A stretch of DNA of 64,000 nt. Source: Timema cristinae. Lineage: Eukaryota > Arthropoda > Insecta > Phasmatodea > Timematidae. Each line of letters begins with the position of its first letter. Positions within the stretch are counted from its first letter, which is position 1. A model generated the notes under the pieces. It made no database searches. It saw only the letters and a program-made list of their open reading frames with translations, and had not been told where the DNA came from. A program made the position numbers and the translations under genes. This document shows positions 33,852 through 44,700 of this stretch, piece after piece. The stretch is taken from the NCBI GenBank assembly GCA_039000515.1, contig JBCFYV010000001.1:33825604-33889603 (forward strand). Reading direction: 5' to 3'.

Positions 33852-36810
33852 CATGGACGTGCCTGGCGTTCAGACTTTGGGGGGGGGACTCAAAATATTA
33901 TAAGTGATTTGATACTCACTAATAAAAATTGTTTATATACTTAGTCTAAACGAAGCCTACGCTAGCAATACTCTTAAACTCAGTTTCATATTCAATATAA
34001 ATGTTTCAGATGAACATTAATATTAATTTAAATTCCTTTTTTTTAGCTCAGATCAAAATAACAATTTTTTCTTAATTGTTCAACATTTTAAATAACTATA
34101 GCCCTACCTACAAGAGAATGAGTAATTTTTTTTATTAAATAAATAATAGGAGCTATATTTAATGTATCACATTGACAACACAACTTATAAATAAAATTGT
34201 ACTTATATGCCATGCAAAATACATTTATATGAAGATGAAGAAGCTCTTATTTTAGATTAGCTTAGACTTCACCAAACACTTTCTTCGTTCATTAGCTACA
34301 ATAAACTTGTTCATAAGATTATGAATGCTTATCTTGTCCAATATATCTTTATGTGTGTGACACCCAGCCCCATGATTAATGCGCCTCTGTGTCATATTTT
34401 TCCTCAAGTACGTTTTAAGGTGACGTAACGAACTAAATGATCTTTCCACCTCACAAGACGAGCTTGAAAAACCAGCAGTGTACGTCACAGAACCTCAACA
34501 TTACTGATCATTGCTCTCACTTCAGGAGATAGCCCTCTAAACGAATCTTCAACATAAGTAGGTGTACTTAAATGAAGACACAATTTTGTTAAATTTCAAA
34601 ATCTTTCTCGTTAATTTCAGGATACATTTTTCAACACTGGGTTTATTTCTACTTTTAAAAGACTAATTTCCAACTTTATCATGCGATCAAGTCCTTCTTG
34701 ATCAAATCTTGACCCTAGACTTCCAACATCTGTGTCTATAATGGCTAAATACTCATGGCGAAAGTAGTCCTCACTGAAGTAGAAGTGAACGCTGTAGCAG
34801 GACCTATGTAAGGTATTGGTGGTCTCTTCTGTCTTGGCAAAGAAAGAAGTTGCAGGTTGTTGGCAACAATGATTTTGCTAGCTTCTCCCCAAATTAATAA
34901 AAACTTAACATATTCGTTCCATAAACTTGAAGACACTCTTTATATGGCCTGTATATGTTCAGAAGTATTCATTTTTCTTCCTTAAAAGATTTATTCAAAA
35001 TTTCAAAATTAATTACTATTTTCCTTGCCATAGGGAAGTCTAAAATAGTTTCTCCTGACTCAAACACTTTTACTAATCCATTTTCTGTCTGTAAGTGATT
35101 TCTTTAACAGACAGTGCTTCAAGTGTTTCTAAAATCATGGAATTGTTTTTCAGAATCTCTTCAACCTGAGCACCTCTGTATATCCACCTGGTCGGACAAA
35201 GGGGCTTAATGCTGGCATTAGACGGCAAAGGACCATTAAAAGCAGCTTCTTGGATATTAATAAAGTTAGTTTTAGCTGTCAATAATTGTGAAAACAAAAC
35301 TCCAGGATCATGTCCCCATTACATTGAATACCTCACAGTAATTTATGTATCACATGCATCCCTTGTGACTAATTTAATGCAGTGCTCCCCATAGTGAACA
35401 AACACGGCTAGAGGCTGTCTATCTTTTATTATAGACTGTTGTTGATCCCAATCATATTTGGAACACCATCATAGGCTTGTCCGCGCAAGTTTGAAAGAGG
35501 TAGTTGAACTCTGGTCATTATATCAAAAAGAATGGCTGCAATCGACTCCCCAGTTGTTTTAGTAGCACTGTATAGTTCCAACAAACTTTCATGAGGCTCT
35601 AAGTTTTCATCAACCCTACGCACACAGTCCCAGTAATTTCACGTGTACCATCACAAATCAAAGAAAACAAATTAAATTTAGAAGATTTAATTTCAGCACA
35701 AATATTTCTCACAATTTCATTGCCCACAATTTCCAAAATATAATTTTTTAATTTTTCCATCTGTGTATACCTCTCGTTCCTTATTCAAAAATTTGCAAGA
35801 TAGGAATCATACTCGGAAAGTAGTTTAAAAAGATGAAATAAGTTTCCACTTTCTTGTTGATTTCCTCTTAAAGCTAAACCTGGCACGGCTAAATATTTGA
35901 TTGAGGTGAATATTTTGAAGACATTATCTAGAAGTCTTACGTTCAGATGCTGAAGGAGAATTTAACTGGGAATTAGTCGGGTTTTTCAGCTGTCTATAGC
36001 TTTAAAACTGCTTGTAAATTACTACCTTACTTTTCATGTGAACGAAACATGTCCGATGCCTTTTTCCCAGTTTTTAAATCCATTTATATAAATCACCAGA
36101 TCCATTTTCCTAACAAGATTGTTATCAGGACATGATTTATGATATATATCACAATAAAAACATATAACTCCATCTGCATTGTTTGTAAAGGCATCTAAAT
36201 GCAGCCAAATGAACGCCTTGTGCCATGCTGGATGAAACTGAAGTATTTCTACTTTTAAATTCTGAGTAGGAAATTTGGTTGATAGTGTAACTAGCTGGTT
36301 TGGTCAAGATATTTATTGCTTTCACAATTATAAACTTGTGGGGATTAATTCAACAAATGTCCTGTTTTGTTCAAATTTAAGTTGACTTGAATGGACTTTT
36401 CATCAAACTCACCAAAGTAGTGGTTTTTTTTTTAGGAGATTACAGTTCAGTTGGTGAATCACGTTTTGTTTTGATTAAGAAACGATTCATAATCAAAATA
36501 GTTTTCAAATCACGCTGATTTATATCACGTTCACTTTTACAAACACATTAGCAAATATGACATATGTATTACAGAAACTAATTTATTCACAAAACATTAA
36601 ACAACAACACAAACATCACTATTTTATTCTTAGCGTTTACAAGAGTGCTGCCATTATTTGAAAAAGTTAAGAGCTTGCAAATAAAATAATTTAATAATAC
36701 AATACTAATCAAATAAACCAATATATACTCTATTGAATTTAAGGATAATTTTTCTTGAATATTAGGGGGGACGTGTCCCCCTCCGGTTCCCTCTACCAGA
36801 CACGTCCATG
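33852..36810 (-). mobile_element. Complete but decayed hAT transposon (ZMYM1-like)
   Basis: The ends are CATGGACGTGCCTGG and, inverted, CATGGACGTGTCTGG (14 of 15 match). The flanks are a perfect 8-bp target-site duplication, AACCAGAT, at 33844-33851 and 36811-36818; 8 bp is the hAT hallmark. Minus-strand coding remnants appear in the right order. About 36240-36035 is a TTF-type zinc finger (HPAWHKAF, CFYC). 35623-35429 is a DUF4371-like piece (VDENLEPHESLLELY, LRGQAYDG). 35297-35073 contains PTRWIYRGAQVEEIL. 34488-34252 is the hAT C-terminal dimerisation region (EVERSFSSLRHLKTYLR). Frameshifts and stops separate the pieces, so it is not autonomous now. Confidence 0.9.
34252..36240 (-). pseudogene. 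Broken hAT/ZMYM1-like transposase gene
   Basis: Order on the minus strand: zf-TTF, DUF4371-like, RNase-H-like, hAT C-terminal dimerisation. Open segments are at most 78 codons and lie in different frames. The family normally has one open frame of roughly 600-800 codons. Confidence 0.8.
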
Positions 36811-36818
36811 AACCAGAT

Positions 36819-37827
36819 TAAACTAACTCCACCTATCCATCCTACAAGCCCATCCTGACACGTTTATACCACGGGATGGAGGGTTGCAATATTATTTTTT
36901 AATTCAAGGTCTTAGTACTCAAATGAGGACAAGAAATATTTTAGTATTTTTCTTATTAAGAAATATTACAAATGTAACGATATTAGGTAGATATTCTAAA
37001 TAAGGTACCTATACACAGGTATTTAAAAATGCAGATCCAAGAAAATAAAGTATCATTTCAAATATGGCTCGACATTTAGGCTTTGTATCTCTATGTACCA
37101 GCTACTACTAAAGCTCTTCACAACATAAAAGCTAGAAAAATCACTCTAACTAGTATTCACTCATCATAAACTTACCAAGAAAAAAGTTTAATATAACGCA
37201 AAAATTTCGTTTGTTTTTCCTTTACCACCCACCAAACTATGACATTTGGTTTGTTTGCAAACTTACTATAGTCTTGTAAAAATCGATACCACAGTAACGA
37301 TTTGATTGTTTGAACAGTTGTAACATTGTTTAATACAAGTCCGTGGATCAGTGGTTTGACCTCAAAAGGGTCCTAAAATAGTGTATTAACGGTCATTACT
37401 GTAGCCACATTATTAGGTCTTCCCCACAACATCTTGGGAATGTCCTAAGATCCCCACAGATCGGCTGGTTAATAAAAACATGCTCTGTCATTAGGAACTT
37501 GGCAAAATCAAAAGGGGTACGATTAGATTCTGCAAAACAAGAAGCTGTTTAAAACTCAACTAATTGGAACAATAATTAAAATAATCCATATCTAATATTG
37601 ATATCCATAAAAATCTAATTATTTAAATCTATCTACCAATAAAATAAATGATAATATGATTATAGCCAAACTAACTTCTTAAGAAACGTTTTGAGCAAAA
37701 GAACATAAACCTCCTAATGACAATAATTAGAATTAGAAGATCAACCTGCCACTATAATAGTATAAACAAGTATTCTTAAACAACATAAAATAAATAGTAA
37801 AACTAAATTAAATATAAATATATTAAT
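36819..37827. other. AT-rich intergenic sequence
   Basis: Between the hAT element and a SINE. No open frame of note and no recognised repeat. Confidence 0.4.
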
Positions 37828-38092
37828 CATTATTATTATTATTATTATTATTATTAGCACCGCGTCTTACTACCCGTTCGGGTTATACGCACTTACGCTA
37901 ATGTGTAATGGTAGGGTGATTGTGAGATGAAATGAAGGACCTACAGTTTAACGTGGAATCCGAACCACGGTGGCGACCTGGCATTCCACACATTCACAAG
38001 ATGTCTTGTCAGAGGTGTAGGAAGGGTTTGGAAATCAGATAAATCTGTGCAGGGACCGAGGATCGAACCCCGGCCGCCAGCATAGAAGTCTG
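37828..38092 (-). mobile_element. SINE family A, near full length
   Basis: (ATT)n, then TAGCACCGCGTCTTACTACC, up to CCCGGCCGCCAGCATAGAAG. It lacks only the first about 25 bp of the head and abuts the LINE fragment at 38.16 kb. Confidence 0.9.
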
Positions 38093-38159
38093 TATCTGTA
38101 ATCAAATAAGTAGTTACTAACCATTAACCGTACTTAAAAAATACGCTATCCATCCTTAT

Positions 38160-38370
38160 CCTGAGCTAGATTGATCCAGTCCACCTCATTACACCCTATT
38201 TCTATCTTGAGCTAGTTCTATCCAGCCCACCTCATTACATCCTATTCCTATCTTGAGCTATTTCTATCCAATCCACCTCATTACACCCTATCTCTTTCAG
38301 GTTCAGTATAATGTTATCTTCATATCTGCCTCGAGACAGGGCCGAATTCTTGTGCGCGTAGGTCCTAGGG
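38160..38370 (-). mobile_element. Second LINE 3' fragment with three repeats of the same motif
   Basis: Read on the minus strand: RYEDNIILNLKEIGCNEVDW, then IEIAQDRNR, then two more CNEVxWI.LAQDR-like units of about 47 bp, each with TGTAATGAGGTGG. It is the same LINE family as at 29.2-30.9 kb, but less expanded. Confidence 0.72.
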
Positions 38371-38741
38371 ACTTTTATTACAAGAATGTAGTATATATTA
38401 TTAAATATGTAAACGTTTATTCGGGGACTTTCAATACAAACATGTAGTACATAAAAGATGTAAACGTTTATTCAATTTTAACATTTAAACAGAGAATTAC
38501 GTCAATTAAAATTATTCGAGTTAAAACTATTCTAAAAGATAAAACATCTCAATTTTGCCAGAATGATTATTACTTCTGTACCTCTATATTCTGTATGCAC
38601 ATCTAATTGATAGTTCTAGAAACGATCTCGCAAATTTTATTTGTAATTTACTAAACTATGAAGAAAGCGAAAAGTGTATTACTAGGTTAAAAATGGCTGT
38701 CAACATTAGAGTATTATATCATTTAGATGTAAAATGACACT

Positions 38742-38826
38742 TGGGCACGCGAATCAAACACAAGACCCTTGGATTAGTGCACCAACGCTCTAACCACGAA
38801 TCCATATTGTGCCCAAGGTCATTCTT
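38742..38826 (-). repeat. tRNA-like remnant
   Basis: Minus strand GGATTCGTGGTTAGAGCG and GTGTTTGATTCGCGTGCCC sit at A-box/B-box spacing. The acceptor stem and anticodon stem do not pair well, so it is a tRNA-derived repeat head rather than a gene. Confidence 0.4.
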
Positions 38827-38986
38827 CCCTCATATTTCAAGACAGAATCTGTGATGGAAGTGCGGAAATCATTAGCTATTTTAGAATTTAAGTATACGAT
38901 CTGTCTTACATATTACTCCACCCATCCCTCTCAACAGCTTTATGTGGTTTATGAATGACCCCAAAGTGTTCAAAAGAAAATAGATA

Positions 38987-39140
38987 TTATTATTATTATT
39001 ATTATTAGCATCGCGTCTTACTACCCGTTCGGGTTATACGCACTTACGCTAATGTGTAATGGTAGGGTGATTGTGAGATGAAATGAAGGACCTACAGTTT
39101 AACGTGGAATCCGAACCACGGTGGAGGCCTGGCATTCCCC
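38987..39140 (-). mobile_element. SINE family A, 5'-truncated with duplication
   Basis: About 154 bp of 3' sequence flanked by the perfect 11-bp duplication GAAAATAGATA at 38976-38986 and 39141-39151. Confidence 0.93.
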
Positions 39141-39644
39141 GAAAATAGATAATATTCATTGTGTAAGTAGGCCTTCTACATTCTGCCCTATTTTAATAAA
39201 TTTACCAAAATGACCTACAGTAAATCAAATTCAGCTAATTTTTAAATGTATGCATTAAACATGCATGAAGTACAGAATCGTACGCAGAATTGCGGAGTAG
39301 GATGGACTAGAGGGGATTTTGGGGGGAGTTCCCCCAACCACCGGAGGCAAATATTTTAAAACCATTATATACACCTAGAAGCTTTTTTGAAAGGTTTTTT
39401 AATTGGTATTTGTTAACTTGACCATTTATATTTTTACTATTATAAACGTGATAGTCTAACAACATATAAATAAAGAGGCTTAAATTGTTAAAGTTGGTTT
39501 AACCATCATATATGCCTACTGTCACAAAAATCACCGATTATTTATAATAGATAAATGTATATATAGAAGAAAGAAATTGTTGAATGTTGTAAGCAATAAT
39601 TTTTGGAAGAAACGCTGGCACTGAAAGAGACCTAGGCTAGGAAT

Positions 39645-39780
39645 GTGGTATCGAAATAAAAGTATCGATATTGTGCTCATTAAAAGTATCGGAAGAATAA
39701 TATCGATACCGTACTAGTATCGAAAGAAAAGTATCCATAACAGTAGGTATCGGTATCGAAATTTTAGTATGGAAACATGT
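39645..39780. repeat. Cluster of GTATCGA/ATCGATA motifs
   Basis: Seven or so irregularly spaced copies of GTATCGA/ATATCGATA in 120 bp. A second, smaller cluster lies at 40690-40725. SINE C lies between them. Confidence 0.6.
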
Positions 39781-39812
39781 TTTTTTTATATAGTACTAAT
39801 AATCTCTGTTAC

Positions 39813-40062
39813 CCACTTCGGTGACCATGTGGTCTAGCGCACTAATTTTGTATTGGACTAGACTGTTGAAAACGGGGAGATTGGAGTTCGATCTCGGTCG
39901 GGTGCACTGAGGGTGGTATTCCTAAATGGCTTTCCACTCTCCTCCACGCAAATATGGGTGCATTGCCTATAAATTAAGCCTACCTAATCCCTAGCCAATC
40001 AGTGTAATTAGTACATAAGGGTATAACCTGAACAGGTAGCAAGACGCCGGGCTAAAAAAATC
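39813..40062 (+). mobile_element. SINE family C, full length
   Basis: TTCGGTGACCATGTGGTCTAG head, GAGTTCGATCTCGG B-box, tail ACCTGAACAGGTAGCAAGACG with a compensated hairpin stem. Confidence 0.85.
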
Positions 40063-41701
40063 TCAACTTTTGCATCATAGTTGTATTTTCATTTTAATTT
40101 AAACATTGAAAATTATAATAGTTTTAATACTTTAAAACAAATTTTATAAGATGCTTTTACGCTATCCAACTTCTTAAAAAAAATAATTCACTTTCGGGAG
40201 ATGCAATTTTTTTAACCACCGGTACATTCGTCGTTTATAATACTCTATTAAGCTAGATTATTAACTATTGACAAACAATAGAAGAATGGACTCCTTGCCC
40301 TGCTTCATCAGCACATAAAACTTTTCTGCTTCGTCTGCTTGGAGCACCTTGTGAGTTCGTTGTGTTTACAAATGCTTCTTTTTTTAGTTTAGATTGTGAT
40401 GACCGTGTTCATTGATAAAGGAAGGGTAGTAGACAGGCCTCCACTCGTCCCGTCAACCGGTCAGGCGATTATGTTAATAAATAAACATGAAAGAACAGCT
40501 ACATTAGATTATGATGAGCTAAAAGAGATTGAATTATAGAGTTGGAGAAAATGAGTGAGAGTTAAGAAATCGTGTAATTGGTTCTTCCTCCACAGTACAC
40601 CCTAGTAAACATTTAATACAAGCATGAGTGAAGATAACAAAAATTTGGTTCTTTCGATAGACGGAGTGTGAGTACTAATATCAGTAAAAGTATCGAAAGG
40701 AAAATATCGATATTAGTAAAGTATATTTCTGATAACCTGATATTTTCTTTGCTCACAATGTTTAACTAGTCATAACCCCCTACTCTCACCCCCCAAGTTT
40801 CTTTTCTTTCCGGTTCTGCGTAGATCTCGGTCCATCACCAAACTACTGTGGAGGAGGCTTAAGGCAAGGTCCCCCCGACCCCTCCCATCGTGGGTGCGCT
40901 ACCGATAAAGGATAAGACCAATAACAATTTTTAAGCAATTATTGGTAAAATGGCACGCGTGAAGAGCTCGTAACTAAACACATCAAACTGTGAATAGTAT
41001 TGGTATTAGAGGAATGAATCTTATATCAAAATAAAATTCAGTTCATGATGATCATTTCGGACACTTATACTACCCATCTATCTCAATTAGGAAAAAACTT
41101 CTACATAGAGTGAAAATATGTCTGCACTAAACAGCTCGGAATAGTTCTTTCATTAGAAAACAATTTTTTTCAAAGCGAACCAATTGGAATTTGAAAATTT
41201 TAATAATATACTCATGACTTTTAAGGTTTTTATAACAATTTCTGAAAAAGAAACACACAAAAAAATATGATGGTTTAAGTATTTTACGAGAAATGGTGAG
41301 TTATGTTTTCGAGTATTTGATCGCGGTAAAGGTAATGCTGCTCAGATTTTCCCTGCAAGAACTTAAAAATGTGGCCGTATTGCGCCCTTGTGTCGTGAAT
41401 TCAAATATCGTCTGCACTTTGCATGGTGCCTATAAGTACTAATCATTTTCAACAAAATAAAGGTTCTAGGTAGGTATATCTAGAATTTGTTTACTACAAT
41501 TTAAAGTAATCTGACATTTAATTTTATTTCCTCAAAACTATTAACCCCTTTGTTTTAAAGCATGTAGCGTATTTAAAAAATATAGCTTTTTTATAAGATA
41601 ACATTTAGCAGGAAAGTAGCTCATTTCTATCTATTTTTGCGGGAATTTGGTATTGGGAGTTGGCTATTCTACCGGCAGCTATGTAGTAAACTAGTTTAAA
41701 A

Positions 41702-41735
41702 ATGGCTGCCGGTCCGATAGCAGAGAGAAACCAAG
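41702..41735 (+). CDS. SF3B4: SF3B4 exon 1 (start codon exon)
   Basis: It encodes [11 protein letters not shown] plus the first base of the next codon, then the donor GTGATG. These residues match the invariant SF3B4 N-terminus. The exon is only 34 nt, so it is easy to miss. The start codon sits in AAAATGGCTGCCGG, a context resembling YY1-type start-site motifs. Confidence 0.93.
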
Positions 41736-44700
41736 GTGATGATCTTATTACTTATTCAAAACCATTATATTATATATAAATCCTAACCAGATTTGATTAA
41801 TTTTTTTATTTAAAATCCACGTATATGATTTAAATTTGAAAGTGTGTAACCTAAGCTTCAGTATTCGATTTGTTTTAGGTTATAAATGCTTGCAAGCAAT
41901 ACAAAGCTCCCCCTTACATGTTTTGTCACATTTCCCTACATATCTTTAAGGCTGAACCTACAACTTTCAATAAAATAATTGGAAATTTATGCTGTCACAA
42001 TGTTATACATAAAAATATTACATTTGTATTAATAGTATTAATCCGTTTAACTAATAATTTAAAGTGAAACTATGCCGGAATAAATAAGGAAATATTGGAA
42101 GCTTTTTATACATATTTAGATGAACTAGGTCTCTAAATTAATAAATAAAAAACACAAATCTTTTAACCATACAATACCAAATTTAAGTACACTGTTTGTG
42201 GTCAAAAGTGGGCCTCCAATAAAAATCAAAGTTTGCCTGTGAATTGTTCTTATTGCTCAGTAGAACTCTTATGGATCAGCTATCAATAAAACTAGGTTTC
42301 CATTTGAGGTAGGCCTTTGTGGTGCATAGTCTTTTCATGATTAATCAAATTTATATGAAGGCTAGGAGAATATTCCACAGCTAGGATTCAGTTTAAATTA
42401 ACCTGCATAATCTAGCAACACAATTTTTGACTTAAAATTATGATCCAGATAGTTGCATTTGTTGAAAATAGGACTATTTATAATCAATTCGTATTTGTTA
42501 ACCGCCACATATATCTTAAATAAACTTTAGATTTTAGAATAGCGTAGTGTCGGTAAAAAAAATAGGCCTAGGCTTAGTGTTAACAAAAATGTATATCAGT
42601 ATTCATTCACACTGAGTGCATTAAGTTAGTACACATGCCTGCAATATATCAATTATAAATAGATACCTATGTTAAAAATTGCTTTAAAATAAAACATAAT
42701 TTTTTAATTCATGAACATAAAAAGTCTCTCCGTATTCATTTCAGTAAAATGCTCATCTCATGAAACAGTAATTAAATATGACTAGGCCTAATTACATACC
42801 TATATAAACTCTTCTTAACATACAGGATAAACATACCAATAGCACTATTTTGATTTGAAGTCCAAGGAATATCTAAAAACATTAGAAATATCCAAAATTT
42901 AAATTAATAAGTTAAGTACATACACAGCTGGTACTCAATAAATCAATAGCATCAAATATGCTCCACATACAAAATATAAATTTTACACAATATGCCATAT
43001 ATTACACATACACACTAAATAATCTACATAAGATGAAAAAAAAAACCCAAGAAAAATGTAAACACAAAATATAAACACATGGAAAAATTAAGAAACAAAA
43101 AAATGCACACTTAAATCATTAAGGGCGCAACATGAACGTATAAACCTTCTATGCTGGCTGACACATCAAATGGTCACTGAGAAGCGATGAAAGTCATACC
43201 AACACATACCCTATTCTAGGAAACCCACTTGCCACCAGTTCAGAACTCCCTGCACTCTTTTTCACAATTGAGTCAATAACTCTTTAACTTTATTTGACCT
43301 TCTTAGCAAATGGGGTGGTTTAATAAAGATTATTAAGTTAAGTTTGAGGTTAGTTCATAATTGAACAAATTAACAATGTCTAGGCTTGAATTATCCAAAT
43401 ATTTCCAACTAAAATTTGAATTAAAACTTTTTTTTTTTACCAGTGAATTGAATATAAATTTCATGGGTAATCATGGTGGGTTAAAACTATCCAATTTTTT
43501 GAATGAACCAATGTCGAACTAACCAAATCTTACTGTATTTATTTGAGTTATAGAAAATTCAACATTATGTGAGGAAGAAAGGACATTTTAGTGATTGCCT
43601 TGTGTGTCAAGCATATTCATCTAGGTATATTACTACACATTTAACTAATTGTTATTTTTAATATCTTCTATTTATACTCTTTGTGTTTTAGATGCAACAA
43701 TCTATGTGGGAGGACTCGACGAGAAGGTGTCTGAAGCGCTCATGTGGGAGGTTTTTGTGCAGTCGGGTCCAGTGGGTGAGTTGGATGACATTGTCATCAA
43801 CTCTTATCAAATCTCCATCCAATCCCTAACCTACACTCCACCGCTTTCAAATATATCTCCACATTTCCTTCCATTTACATCATGGTCTACTACCAAAGTG
43901 TTTTGTATCTTCAGGTTTCCTAACTCAATTTTTTTTGTAATTTTGTGTGTCACATGTCTATCATCACCCATACGGGACCACCTTATCTTAAACTTATTTT
44001 ATCTTAGCACCTATTTTATTCTAAATAAACACCTCAGCTTATGATTACATATTTAAAATTGGATAATGGAGCTAAAAAGGCCTTGATAAATGTTTCACAT
44101 GTCAAATTAATAACCAATCGTATTCAATTATAAATTAAGCTAATCTGTTTCATACCTTTCTTGAGATATTATTTATTTCATGTCGACCTGAAAACCAGAA
44201 ATTATAATGTCAACCAAATATCTTACACACATGTTTTGCACCATCTTTGAATACTTTCTACAACTTGAATCATTATGTTTTATCATGCACAGCGACTAGT
44301 GCTACCGCAAATCCTATTTCCCCTGGACATGTCCTCTTTTCGAAACTTAAAATCAATATCAGGACGATTTTTTTAAATTTGTAAAATCGGCTCGAGTTTT
44401 GGACCAACGATAATGACATCTAAGAGAATTATTTATCTGAGTGATTAGGTAATATTTAAGGCTAATCTAGTCTCTTATTTGGTTAATTTAAAAATATGGC
44501 CATTGTCTGTATCCAAACCTGATTATCTGAAAATGCTAAAGCGTACAGTAAATGTAAATTTAAAGTGAATCTTAGAGAGAAAAAACTTGAGTTTTTAGGT
44601 TGGACATTGAACAAAAGAAAAGTCTAGTAAATCTATAAATGGATTCTTAACAGTGAAATATGATTTTAAGAACATGTTAATGTGAATGCTTTTATAACCA

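Noticed and set aside
37310..37830. Possible nuclear mitochondrial insertion
   Set aside because: AT-rich, but no mitochondrial protein or rRNA could be read in any frame.
43649..44044. 131-codon open frame beginning upstream of SF3B4 exon 2
   Set aside because: Only 43692-43775 is exon; the rest is intron read-through before and after the splice sites.
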